A DNA stretch of 64,000 nt from an uncultured Treponema sp. (GTDB taxonomy: Bacteria > Spirochaetota > Spirochaetia > Treponematales > Treponemataceae), in contig NZ_CAMHSK010000010.1 in the NCBI RefSeq assembly GCF_946187725.1, positions 32,533-96,532 of the forward strand, given 5' to 3'. A program made the position numbers and the translations under genes. This document shows positions 9,135 to 16,800 of this stretch, in pieces. Numbering within the stretch: the first letter of the stretch is position 1; the number at the start of each line of letters is the position of its first letter. The notes below the pieces were generated by a model that was not told the origin of the DNA, searched no databases, and saw only the letters and a list, made by a program, of their open reading frames with translations.

Positions 9135-9170
9135 TGATTTCAGATTTTATGCCCCGCATGGATGCGGGGT
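9111..9170. repeat. Modular palindromic repeat upstream of the activase gene
   Basis: Contains the stem GGGGGA-AGTC-TCCCCC (9119-9134) and a second stem CCCCGCAT-GG-ATGCGGGG (9152-9169). On the minus strand the stretch AGGGGGAGACTTCCCCC together with the flanking CTGAA matches 21655-21682 inside tonB nearly base for base, and the second stem resembles that at 2482-2501. Confidence 0.65.
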
Positions 9171-9193
9171 AACAGAAAAGAGAGAAAATTCAA

Positions 9194-9269
9194 ACGGCAA
9201 AGTTAACGATATTTGCCGTGTTTGCCTTTAGGTGAACTCAAGAAAATCTAAAATTGGAAAGATTTTCTT
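9194..9269. repeat. Two hairpins downstream of the helicase gene
   Basis: ACGGCAAA/TTTGCCGT (9194-9201 with 9212-9219) and AAGAAAATCT/AGATTTTCTT (9240-9249 with 9260-9269) are perfect inverted repeats. Together with the terminator at 9293-9316 they form a string of hairpins in the helicase 3' region. No coding frame is convincing here. Confidence 0.5.
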
Positions 9270-9292
9270 GTTTGAATTTTCTCGTTGGAATC

Positions 9293-9316
9293 AAAAAATC
9301 CATGGACGGATTTTTT
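9293..9316 (-). terminator. Intrinsic terminator of the helicase gene
   Basis: A perfect nine-base-pair stem AAAAAATCC/GGATTTTTT with a six-base loop lies just past the helicase stop codon. Read on the minus strand, its 3' arm supplies the T run. Confidence 0.75.
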
Positions 9317-9320
9317 GTTC

Positions 9321-11552
9321 CTAGAATTCGTCTTTTCGGCTAGATTTTTTGTATGACGATGCTCCATTGCGCTCGGTCTGTGCGTGAGTTTTTCTGCCAA
9401 AACTGCGTTCTCTGTCACGACCGCCAAAGCCATGGTCACGCTCGCGTCCAAATCCGCCGGCAAAACCGCGACCTCTGCCACCACGGTCTCGTCCGCCAAA
9501 TCCTCGGTCTTTTGAACCAAAATCATCAAAGTCATCACGGTCGCGTCTTCTTCCACCGCCGTTTCCGCCCTTCGAATCTACATGGACATGCGGAATTTTT
9601 CCGCTCTGCGAAAGGTCAAGAACCTTATTTGCGCTGTCAATTGGCAAACTGACGAGTGAGAAGTTCTGTGAAACATCAATTCGGTCAACAAGTCGTCCAG
9701 GAATATTGAGCAAATCACTGAAATAGTCCGCGATTCCGCGTGCGTTGTAACCATCGCGTCGGCCAAGCTGAATGAAAAGTCGCTTCTGATCGTTTCGGTC
9801 TTCTCCGCCGTCACTGAACCTTCTGCCGCCCATTCCTCGTTCGCCTCTTCTTCCGCTACGGTCACGGTCGCCAAATCTGTCTCCTCTCGGTCTGATTGGA
9901 GTGATGTCGCCATAGTGTGATTCGTCGAGTGATTTTCCGTAAGTTACGCTGAGCATTCCTGCAAGAACAGCTTCTGCATCCTGTCCGGCACAAAGTTCTG
10001 CAGCCATTTTTGTGTAGATTGCATCAACTGATTTAAGTTCTGGAACAAAATCATCCTGTTTTGCAAGGTCCTCACCTTCAACCTGTGCTTTTCCGCCACC
10101 GATGTAGACAACTCCGTCTTTGACATCAGCAGGGTCACGCATAAGTCCGAGCTGAACTTTGAGTGTGTCCAACATGCGCTCGCGTTTTACTTCGAGAACT
10201 TTCTTTACTGATGGAACTTCTTCTTCGTTCAACTCACCTTTTGCTGCCTTTCGGACTGTGTTTTTGAGGAATTCAAGTTTTCGGCGCTCTTCTGGTCGAA
10301 CGAATGTGATTGCAGTTCCGCTTGTTCCAGCTCGGCCTGTACGACCGATTCGGTGAATGTATGTTGCTCCATCATATGGAAGAGAATAGTTTACAACATG
10401 TGAAAGTCCGTTGATATCGATACCACGAGCCGCAACATCAGTAGCTACGAGAACGCGAGTTTTTCGGCTTCGGAAGCGAGCAAGAATCTTCTCGCGCTGT
10501 CCCTGAGGGATGTCTCCGTGCAAAGCCGCAACATCATAGCCCTTTTCATCGAGCATTTTTGTAACATTGTCAGCGTCGTTCTTTGTCTGTGTGAAAACAA
10601 GACCGTAGAAATTCGGGCTCATATCGATGATTCGAACAAGTGCCTCAATTTTGTCACTTTCACGGACAAACCAGTACTTCTGATCAATCAAAAGTGGCTC
10701 TTCAACAAATCCCTCTTCCTCACAGATTTCATAGTCGCCCATGAACTGCTCTGCGATGCGAAGAATTGGTTTTGGCATTGTCGCACTGAAAAGCAAGATT
10801 CGTGCGTCTGGTTTTGCCTGCTCAAAAATATGCTCGATGTCATCGATAAAGCCCATGTCGAGCATTTCATCGCCTTCGTCGAGGATAAAGTAATCAATCT
10901 GGTCGAGTTTGAGAGTTCCGCGCTCCAAGTGGTCCTGGATTCGGCCTGGTGTACCAACAACGATTTCACAACCGCGTTTGAGGTCGCGAATCTGGTCACG
11001 GTAACTTGCTCCACCGTACAAAACAGTTGTTCGTGGATATTTTCCGCTTGTGAAAGTCTGAAGCTCATTGCAGGTCTGAATTGCAAGCTCGCGGGTTGGC
11101 TCCAAAATTACTGCGCGAACATGATCGCTTTCTTCGTGAACCCGCTGAACGATTGGCAAACCGAATGCGGCTGTTTTACCTGTACCTGTTCGGGCTTTTG
11201 CGATGATGTTTGCGTCTCCGTTCAAAAGGCGTGGGATTGCGAGCACCTGAATTGGTGACGGATGCTTGAATCCTTTCTTTTCGATTGCGGCAAGAACGGT
11301 TTCATCAAGACCTAAATCTGCGAATGAAATTTCTCCGTCGTCTTCATCAGCGTCATCCGACTCGTCATCGTCAAATTCTTCTGAATCTGTAAAATCACGG
11401 TCTAAATTATCGATGTAATTGTCGAGAGCTGATTTTGGCTCTTCGTTTGAAATGTCAGCTGATTCTTTAGAAACGACATTTTCCCCTGAAACTGCATTAG
11501 AGACAGTTTCCCCATTGATGACAGCTGTGCCGTCAAGTTCTTCATTTTCCAT
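9321..11552 (-). CDS. DEAD-box RNA helicase (DeaD/DbpA-type C-terminus) with DEGD motif II
   Basis: An ATP-dependent RNA helicase, probably in ribosome assembly or RNA decay. Residues 1-75 are an acidic extension. The core shows the Q motif (SPIQVLAIP), motif I ARTGTGKT (120-127), PTRELAIQ, TPGRI, motif II DEGD (225-228) in place of DEAD, SAT, the VATDVAARGIDI motif and HRIGRTGR. A DbpA-like RNA-binding domain follows at about 585-658 (KRLFIQLGRRDGYNARGIAD), then an RGG/FGGRDR-rich basic tail of about 85 residues that ends KKSSRKDEF. The GAC GAA GGC GAT reading of motif II was checked in the bases. The start at 11552 has AGGGGA six bases upstream; a longer frame would begin at an unlikely TTG. 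It is transcribed divergently from carD through a leader of about 157 bases with hairpins. Confidence 0.95.
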   Translation of the reverse strand: MENEELDGTAVINGETVSNAVSGENVVSKESADISNEEPKSALDNYIDNLDRDFTDSEEFDDDESDDADEDDGEISFADLGLDETVLAAIEKKGFKHPSPIQVLAIPRLLNGDANIIAKARTGTGKTAAFGLPIVQRVHEESDHVRAVILEPTRELAIQTCNELQTFTSGKYPRTTVLYGGASYRDQIRDLKRGCEIVVGTPGRIQDHLERGTLKLDQIDYFILDEGDEMLDMGFIDDIEHIFEQAKPDARILLFSATMPKPILRIAEQFMGDYEICEEEGFVEEPLLIDQKYWFVRESDKIEALVRIIDMSPNFYGLVFTQTKNDADNVTKMLDEKGYDVAALHGDIPQGQREKILARFRSRKTRVLVATDVAARGIDINGLSHVVNYSLPYDGATYIHRIGRTGRAGTSGTAITFVRPEERRKLEFLKNTVRKAAKGELNEEEVPSVKKVLEVKRERMLDTLKVQLGLMRDPADVKDGVVYIGGGKAQVEGEDLAKQDDFVPELKSVDAIYTKMAAELCAGQDAEAVLAGMLSVTYGKSLDESHYGDITPIRPRGDRFGDRDRSGRRGERGMGGRRFSDGGEDRNDQKRLFIQLGRRDGYNARGIADYFSDLLNIPGRLVDRIDVSQNFSLVSLPIDSANKVLDLSQSGKIPHVHVDSKGGNGGGRRRDRDDFDDFGSKDRGFGGRDRGGRGRGFAGGFGRERDHGFGGRDRERSFGRKTHAQTERNGASSYKKSSRKDEF

Positions 11553-11624
11553 TTGTGTTCCCCTGTGGCGTGTTCGTTGCCTTTGGGAATCGCAAAATCT
11601 GTACAATTAAATTGCGGGATTGTG

Positions 11625-11700
11625 TTACCGGAGACCACCGGTAATCAGTGCGAAAACAAAAGCGTGAGCACGCATAGAAATTGGAAGCCCTCTGCTTCCA
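11625..11700 (-). promoter_or_regulatory. Structured 5' leader of the helicase mRNA
   Basis: Between the predicted transcription start (near 11709) and the ATG at 11552 lie three inverted repeats: TGGAAGC/GCTTCCA (11682-11688, 11694-11700), GCGTG/CACGC (11662-11673), followed on the minus strand by TTTTGTTTT, and TTACCGG/CCGGTAA (11625-11631, 11638-11644). The middle one followed by T residues could act as an attenuator. Long structured leaders are common on cold-responsive helicase genes; that link is inference. Confidence 0.5.
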
Positions 11701-11715
11701 TAAGAATGTTCGAAT

Positions 11716-11744
11716 AATATATCGGAAATCTTTTGAAAATGCAA
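11716..11744 (-). promoter_or_regulatory. Helicase promoter
   Basis: On the minus strand, TTGCAT (11739-11744) and TATATT (11716-11721) are exactly 17 bases apart. Confidence 0.6.
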
Positions 11745-11806
11745 GCAAAATATTGAAAATCCCGCATTAAAGAATTTAACTGTGTGTTTTCTTTTTTAAG
11801 ATACTG

Positions 11807-11815
11807 TGCTATAAT
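11807..11815 (+). promoter_or_regulatory. carD extended -10 promoter, possibly leaderless
   Basis: TGCTATAAT is an extended -10 element; only eight bases (AGAGGAAT) separate it from the carD ATG at 11824. Transcription would begin within about two bases of the ATG. AGAGG is only three bases from the ATG, too close for a normal ribosome binding site. The -35 region is poor (TTTTCT). Confidence 0.5.
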
Positions 11816-11823
11816 AGAGGAAT

Positions 11824-12507
11824 ATGAGTGAAGAAAACTTTGAATTCGCCATTGATCAGCGGGTTGTTTACCCAAGTCAGGGCGTCGGTCAGATTAAAGA
11901 AATTTTCGACAGGAAGGTTGGTGAAGAAACCGTCAAATATTACAAAATTTATCTTGAAGTTTCAGATATGATTGTAATGATTCCAGTCGCAAACGCTGCA
12001 ATGATTGGAATTCGTCCTATTGTAAGCGCAGAAGATGCTCAAAAAGCACTTGAACTTCTTGGTGAAGAAATCGAACCTGTCACATCAGACTGGAAGCTCC
12101 GCTATCAGATGAACCTTGATTTGCTCAAAAAAGGCAGCATTTTTGATATTGTCAGCATTGTCCGCTGCCTCTACCATCGCTCAAAGGTAAAGGAACTCCC
12201 AATTCTTGAGCGAAAACTTTACGACAATGCTAAAAAGCTTCTTGAAGATGAAATCGCGTTCGCACTCGACAAGCCATCAAAAGAAGTTGAGTCTATGCTT
12301 CATGCAAAACTCGAACCACTTGGAGCACTGCTTCCTAAAAAATCAATCATTATCGATGATGACGAAGATGATGATGATGAATTCTCTGACGAAATCAATG
12401 ATAATGACTCAGATTCAGAAGATGATGATGATTCAGATGAGGCTGATTCAGCAGATGAAGCTGATGAAGGCGATGAGATGGATGACGATGGAGATGACGA
12501 GGAATAA
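11824..12507 (+). CDS. CarD/CdnL-family RNA polymerase-binding regulator with acidic tail
   Basis: A 227-residue member of the CarD_CdnL_TRCF family, which binds the RNA polymerase beta subunit and stabilises open promoter complexes, often at stable-RNA promoters. The RID-like domain is residues about 8-65 (VVYPSQGVGQIKEI ... VMIPVANAAMIGIRPIV); a helical domain runs to about 170. The last 50 residues (178-227) are unusual: 35 are Asp or Glu, a tail not typical of the family. The stop codon TAA overlaps the ispD start by one base (TAATG), so translation of ispD is probably coupled. The association of carD with ispD and ispF is known from several bacterial groups. The -10 box lies eight bases from the start codon. 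Confidence 0.92.
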   Translation: MSEENFEFAIDQRVVYPSQGVGQIKEIFDRKVGEETVKYYKIYLEVSDMIVMIPVANAAMIGIRPIVSAEDAQKALELLGEEIEPVTSDWKLRYQMNLDLLKKGSIFDIVSIVRCLYHRSKVKELPILERKLYDNAKKLLEDEIAFALDKPSKEVESMLHAKLEPLGALLPKKSIIIDDDEDDDDEFSDEINDNDSDSEDDDDSDEADSADEADEGDEMDDDGDDEE

Positions 12508-13286
12508 TGACAAATAATGATGAACTTGCATTAATTCTTGTTGCGGCTGGCTCTTCAGCAAGAATCGGTTTTGACAAAACAGGCACAAAAATCAAAAAAG
12601 AATATCTTCCCATGAATGGTGGCACAGTTCTTTCAAGTGCTGCAAAAGCGTTCCTTTCTACGCTCAATTTCAGCACTGTTGTCGTCACTTTTCCATCAGC
12701 AGAAAATTCCGTTGATTTAAAAGAAAACGAGCAAAAGTGCCGGGAAGCAATTTTTGCCGATGATTTTGTCAAAAGTTTTTCTTCAAAAACCAAGTTCATT
12801 TTTATTCCAGGCGGCAAAACTCGCCGTGAATCAGTTCATGACGCCCTCGAAACAATCAGTGAAAATTCTCCGGAATGTTCACTAGTTTTCATCCACGATG
12901 GAGCAAGGCCTTTCTTAAAATCAGAAACGGTCGAACTCACTTACCGTGCTGCAAGTGAATTTGGAGCAGCAGTTCCAGGCTTGCAGCCAACTGAAACACA
13001 GAAAAAAATTGACGAAAACGGCTTTATCGTAAAGCATCTGCTTCGTTCAAGTCTCACGGCTGTGCAGACACCTCAGGTTTTCAAATTCAAGCCAATTCTT
13101 GAAGCACATCGTTTTGCAGCCGAAAGCAACAAAACTTTCACAGACGATACAGAAATTTGGGATGAATTTGCCGCAAAACGCAAAGACGAAAATGGAGAAT
13201 CTTATTCCCGCGTAAAAGTCGTTCTCGGCGACCCAGAAAACAAAAAAATCACTTATCCCGAAGACATCAAACTGCTCTCAGACTAA
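12507..13286 (+). CDS. ispD: 2-C-methyl-D-erythritol 4-phosphate cytidylyltransferase
   Basis: Joins CTP to methylerythritol 4-phosphate in the non-mevalonate isoprenoid pathway (third step of the pathway). At 259 residues it has the family motifs: the N-terminal nucleotide loop LVAAGSSARIG with a downstream lysine (KKEYLPMNG), GGKTRRESVHDAL, HDGARPF, TPQVFKF and GDPENKKITYPEDI. It is slightly long because of charged inserts around residues 65-85 and 215-225. It starts one base inside the carD stop and is followed after 12 bases by ispF, which catalyses a later step in the same pathway. Confidence 0.95.
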   Translation: MTNNDELALILVAAGSSARIGFDKTGTKIKKEYLPMNGGTVLSSAAKAFLSTLNFSTVVVTFPSAENSVDLKENEQKCREAIFADDFVKSFSSKTKFIFIPGGKTRRESVHDALETISENSPECSLVFIHDGARPFLKSETVELTYRAASEFGAAVPGLQPTETQKKIDENGFIVKHLLRSSLTAVQTPQVFKFKPILEAHRFAAESNKTFTDDTEIWDEFAAKRKDENGESYSRVKVVLGDPENKKITYPEDIKLLSD

Positions 13287-13298
13287 AGGATTTTCAAA

Positions 13299-13778
13299 AT
13301 GATTCGAATCGGCATGGGCTATGACAAACACATTCTCACAGAGGGGCGTAAGCTCATGCTGGGCGGTGTAGAAATTCCTTCAGAAAAGGGGGAGCTCGGC
13401 CATTCTGACGGTGATGTTCTTCTTCATGCCATTACAGATTCACTTCTTGGTGCGAGCGGACTGGGAGATATTGGTTCATATTTTCCGCCGAACGAGCCAA
13501 AATGGAAGGATGCGGACTCAGCCATGCTGCTCAAAACTTGCTGGGAAGATGTTCTCAAAGCCGGTTGGCAACTCGGAAATCTTGACTGCGTAATCGCTCT
13601 CGAAAAGCCAAAATTTCTTCCTTTCCGCGAAAAAGTTCAAGAATCAATCGCAAACATTCTCGGTGTAAGCAAATCTCAAATCTTCGTAAAAGCCAAAACA
13701 GGTGAAAAGCTTGGTGACATTGGTGAAGGCCGCGCCGTAGAAGTCTGGGCAATCTGCCTGTTAGAAAACAGCAATTAA
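13299..13778 (+). CDS. ispF: 2-C-methyl-D-erythritol 2,4-cyclodiphosphate synthase
   Basis: Cyclises CDP-methylerythritol 2-phosphate, releasing CMP, in isoprenoid synthesis. The 159-residue protein has the metal-binding D-x-H near the N-terminus (GYDKH), GHSDGDVLLHAITDSLLGA with the third zinc ligand, and the family's GDIGSYFPP and KAKTGEKLGDIGEG signatures. AAAGGA eight bases before the ATG is a fair ribosome binding site. The last three codons (Asn-Ser-Asn) already run into the repeat that forms the terminator. ispE is not in the window. Confidence 0.96.
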   Translation: MIRIGMGYDKHILTEGRKLMLGGVEIPSEKGELGHSDGDVLLHAITDSLLGASGLGDIGSYFPPNEPKWKDADSAMLLKTCWEDVLKAGWQLGNLDCVIALEKPKFLPFREKVQESIANILGVSKSQIFVKAKTGEKLGDIGEGRAVEVWAICLLENSN

Positions 13779-13786
13779 TAATTAGT

Positions 13787-13832
13787 AATTAGAAATTAGC
13801 AATTGCACCTTTCTAATTGCTAATTTCTAATT
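13787..13832. terminator. Perfect 18-bp inverted repeat between convergent genes
   Basis: AATTAGAAATTAGCAATT (13787-13804) and its exact complement (13815-13832) flank a ten-base loop between ispF and the convergent coiled-coil gene. It would form a hairpin on both transcripts and can serve as a bidirectional terminator. Its arms are the AT-rich repeat module also present at 446-486 and 2921-2951. Confidence 0.7.
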
Positions 13833-13839
13833 CTTACAC

Positions 13840-16800
13840 TTACAATCCCATTTCAATTACCATTTCGACTTCGCCAACCGTTCTCTTGTATCGGCGGGCA
13901 ATTTCTTCTACGGTCCAGCCCATTCGTTTAAGCTGAATAATTGTTTCGCGGTCTTTTGGCGAAAGCCTTGAGCCTGCGCTGTATGAACCTGATTCAGCCG
14001 CACTTTCTTCAACTTCGGCACGAGTGATTTTCTCAAGCATGTCGAACTTATCGTTGATTTCCTGTGACAATTTGTTGAGACGGATTTCCGTGTTCACGAT
14101 GCCTTCTTTTGCCTTCTGAACCTGCTCAGTTCGCTTTTCGGTTTCTTCAAGCAAATTCTGCAAAGAAGTGATTTGCTCAACGGCATCATTGATTTTGCCC
14201 GAATTAGCAGTAATTTCTTCGATTCGAGCCTGAATTTTGGAAATTGTCTGCGGAAGAGTTTCTGCCTGATTCTGAACAGTATCAAGACGACTCTCAACAT
14301 TTTTGAGATTGTCAAAAGTTTTATCGACTTCGCCAGAAATTTGCTCCAGGACAGCCTGTTTCTTTTCGAGATTGTCATAACGGCCCGAAATTTTATCAAG
14401 GGATTCGTGGAAACTTCGCACAGTGAGCTGCAAAGACTGCAAATCAGAATTTGTTGTCTGCAATTCGCTGATTTTCTGATCCATTGTGTCACTCAAATTT
14501 ACGAGGCGGTTGAAATCGCGTTCGATTGAATCAATCTGGCTCTTTTCAGCATTAAATTTAGCAAGTTTCTGGTCGATGTCACTGTTAATTCGCTGAATGT
14601 TCGTGAACTGACCTTCAAGCTCGTTGACAACAGACTGATATGTTCCGATTCGAGTAAGCTCTTTTTTGATTCCTTCAATCTGCTTTTCGAGGCTTGCCTG
14701 AAGTTCATCTGCTTTCTGATAAATCTGCATTCTCGCTTCGAAATTCTTAACCTGACCATCAATTTCGCTGAAACGGCTCTGCAGGGCATCAACATTGTTG
14801 TTCATCTGCATGATTGTTTCGCCCTGTCGTTCTGCAAGCTGATTCTTCATATCCTCAATTTGTTTCTGGATTTCACGGACAGCTTTTTCTGAATCAGCAT
14901 TCTGTGCCGAAATGCGCTCTTTTGTTTCGTTGAGAATCTTATTGTATGATTTTTCCTGCTCAGAAACAATTTTTTCAGACTCGGTCCGGAAAGTTGAAAC
15001 AGAAGCCTGAATCATGTCCTTTAATTCGCCAATGTTTGCAGAAATTTCTTCCTGGTCAGAATTTGCAGAACGCTTGAACTCTTCAAAATCAGCATTGAAT
15101 TTATTTTTGATTTCTGTGAGGGCCTGTTCTGCCGCCTTATTAATATTCTCAAATTTTGAACTATAAAGCGATTTTGACTGCTCGAACTGATTGTTGAGCT
15201 GGGTACTCCATGCCCTGAAATCACCGACCATTGCATCGATATTCGCTTTGTTTGCCTCTGTTCGGTTGAGCAATTCAAGTTCCAAATCACTGATTTTTGT
15301 AGAACTTGAATCAATTGATTTGTTCAAAAGCTCGTTAAGGCGTTCACCGTAAGTTTTGAGCGTTCCCTTGATATAAGAATCAGAATTTGTGGTCGCAGCA
15401 TCCAAGTCTGCACGGTTCTTTTCGCGGAAATCGTGCATTTTCTGCTCAACTTCGATAATCTGAGCCTGCAAATCTTCATTTGTCTTCTTTATAAGAGAAT
15501 CATATCGTTCAAGAGTTTCGCGTGTCTTTTCTGTAAGTGAAGCAACATGATTTCTTAAATCTTCGGCGTACTTCACTTCAAGCTGACGGCGATTTTCTTC
15601 TTCATCAGACTGCAAAATCGACATCTTGGAATCAAAATTTTCACGCCAAGAATCGATGTTCGCGTCAATTTCTTCGCTTCGGCGGCGCAAATCATCACCG
15701 TACTTCTTTTCAAAGGCATTAAGTGCTTCGGTGACATTCGTACTTGCAGATTCTTCGAGCACTTTGAGTGAACTTTCGAGTTCCGCAAGCCTTCCCTGTG
15801 TGACTTCTGAATCTTTTTGAATTGCGTCCTGGAACTGATTGTGCCGAATTGCCTGTTCTTCTGTAAATTTGTTGAATTCTGCAAGAACGCGCTCCTGTGT
15901 TTTGGCAAGCGACTGTTTAAGTTCCTGCTCAAGAGCATCGACATCATTTCCGGTCTGTTCAAGTTTATCGAAACGATACTGCATTTCTTTCTGATAAGCT
16001 TCAAGCTGACGGTCAACCGCAGAGAAAAGCTCAGATTTTTTGGTATCGTAAGTGCCGGCAATGTTCTCAAGCATGTCTTTAAGCATTTCATTGATTGACT
16101 TGATTTGCTGATCAGACTGAAGTTTAAATGTATTGAGTTGCTCAGTTGCCGCTGTGACAGTTTTTGTAATCGTAGCCGCTGCTTCCGAAGCACCTTCAGT
16201 TGATGCTTCAAGATTCTGTTTGACTTCGCTGAGGGTTGCCTCAACCTTTTCATTTGTGCCGTTTACGCGATTGTCAACACTACTTTCGAGGCTTGAGATT
16301 CGGTTTTCGACTTCATTTTCAAGATTTTCGACCTTGTTAATTACATCGTTCTGCAAATTAGTTACTTTATCAACAACACTCTCTTGCAATGAAACAATAT
16401 TGCTCTGGAATGTCGTGACTTTCTCTGAGACATTTTCCTGCAAATCAGCGACTTTTGCATCGACCTGCTCTTCCAAATCAGAAACAATACGCTGAACACC
16501 TTCCTGCATTGAGCTGACTTTTGTATTTACTTCGCCCTGCAAATCAGTGACCTGCTCAACAACATTCTGCTGGATTTCAGAGACTTTTCCGTTTACAGCC
16601 TCAAGAAGCTGCTGCATCTTTTCGCTTACACCGATGTCAAGTTTTGAGACATTTGAATTGACCGCTTCGTCCAAATCAGCAACTTTTCGTGCAACACCAT
16701 CAACAATTACAGTGACTTTTGATTCAACGATATTCTGCAAGCCACCGACTTTCTGCTCAACGATTCCCTGAAGTTCATCGACCTTGTTTTTTACATCACT

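Noticed and set aside
9040..9231. 63-codon frame across the gap before the activase gene
   Set aside because: It runs through a terminator and repeat element and has no ribosome binding site.
10518..11258. Open frame of 246 codons opposite the helicase gene
   Set aside because: It is a shadow of the helicase reading frame on the other strand; no ribosome binding site and a cysteine-rich, low-likelihood protein.
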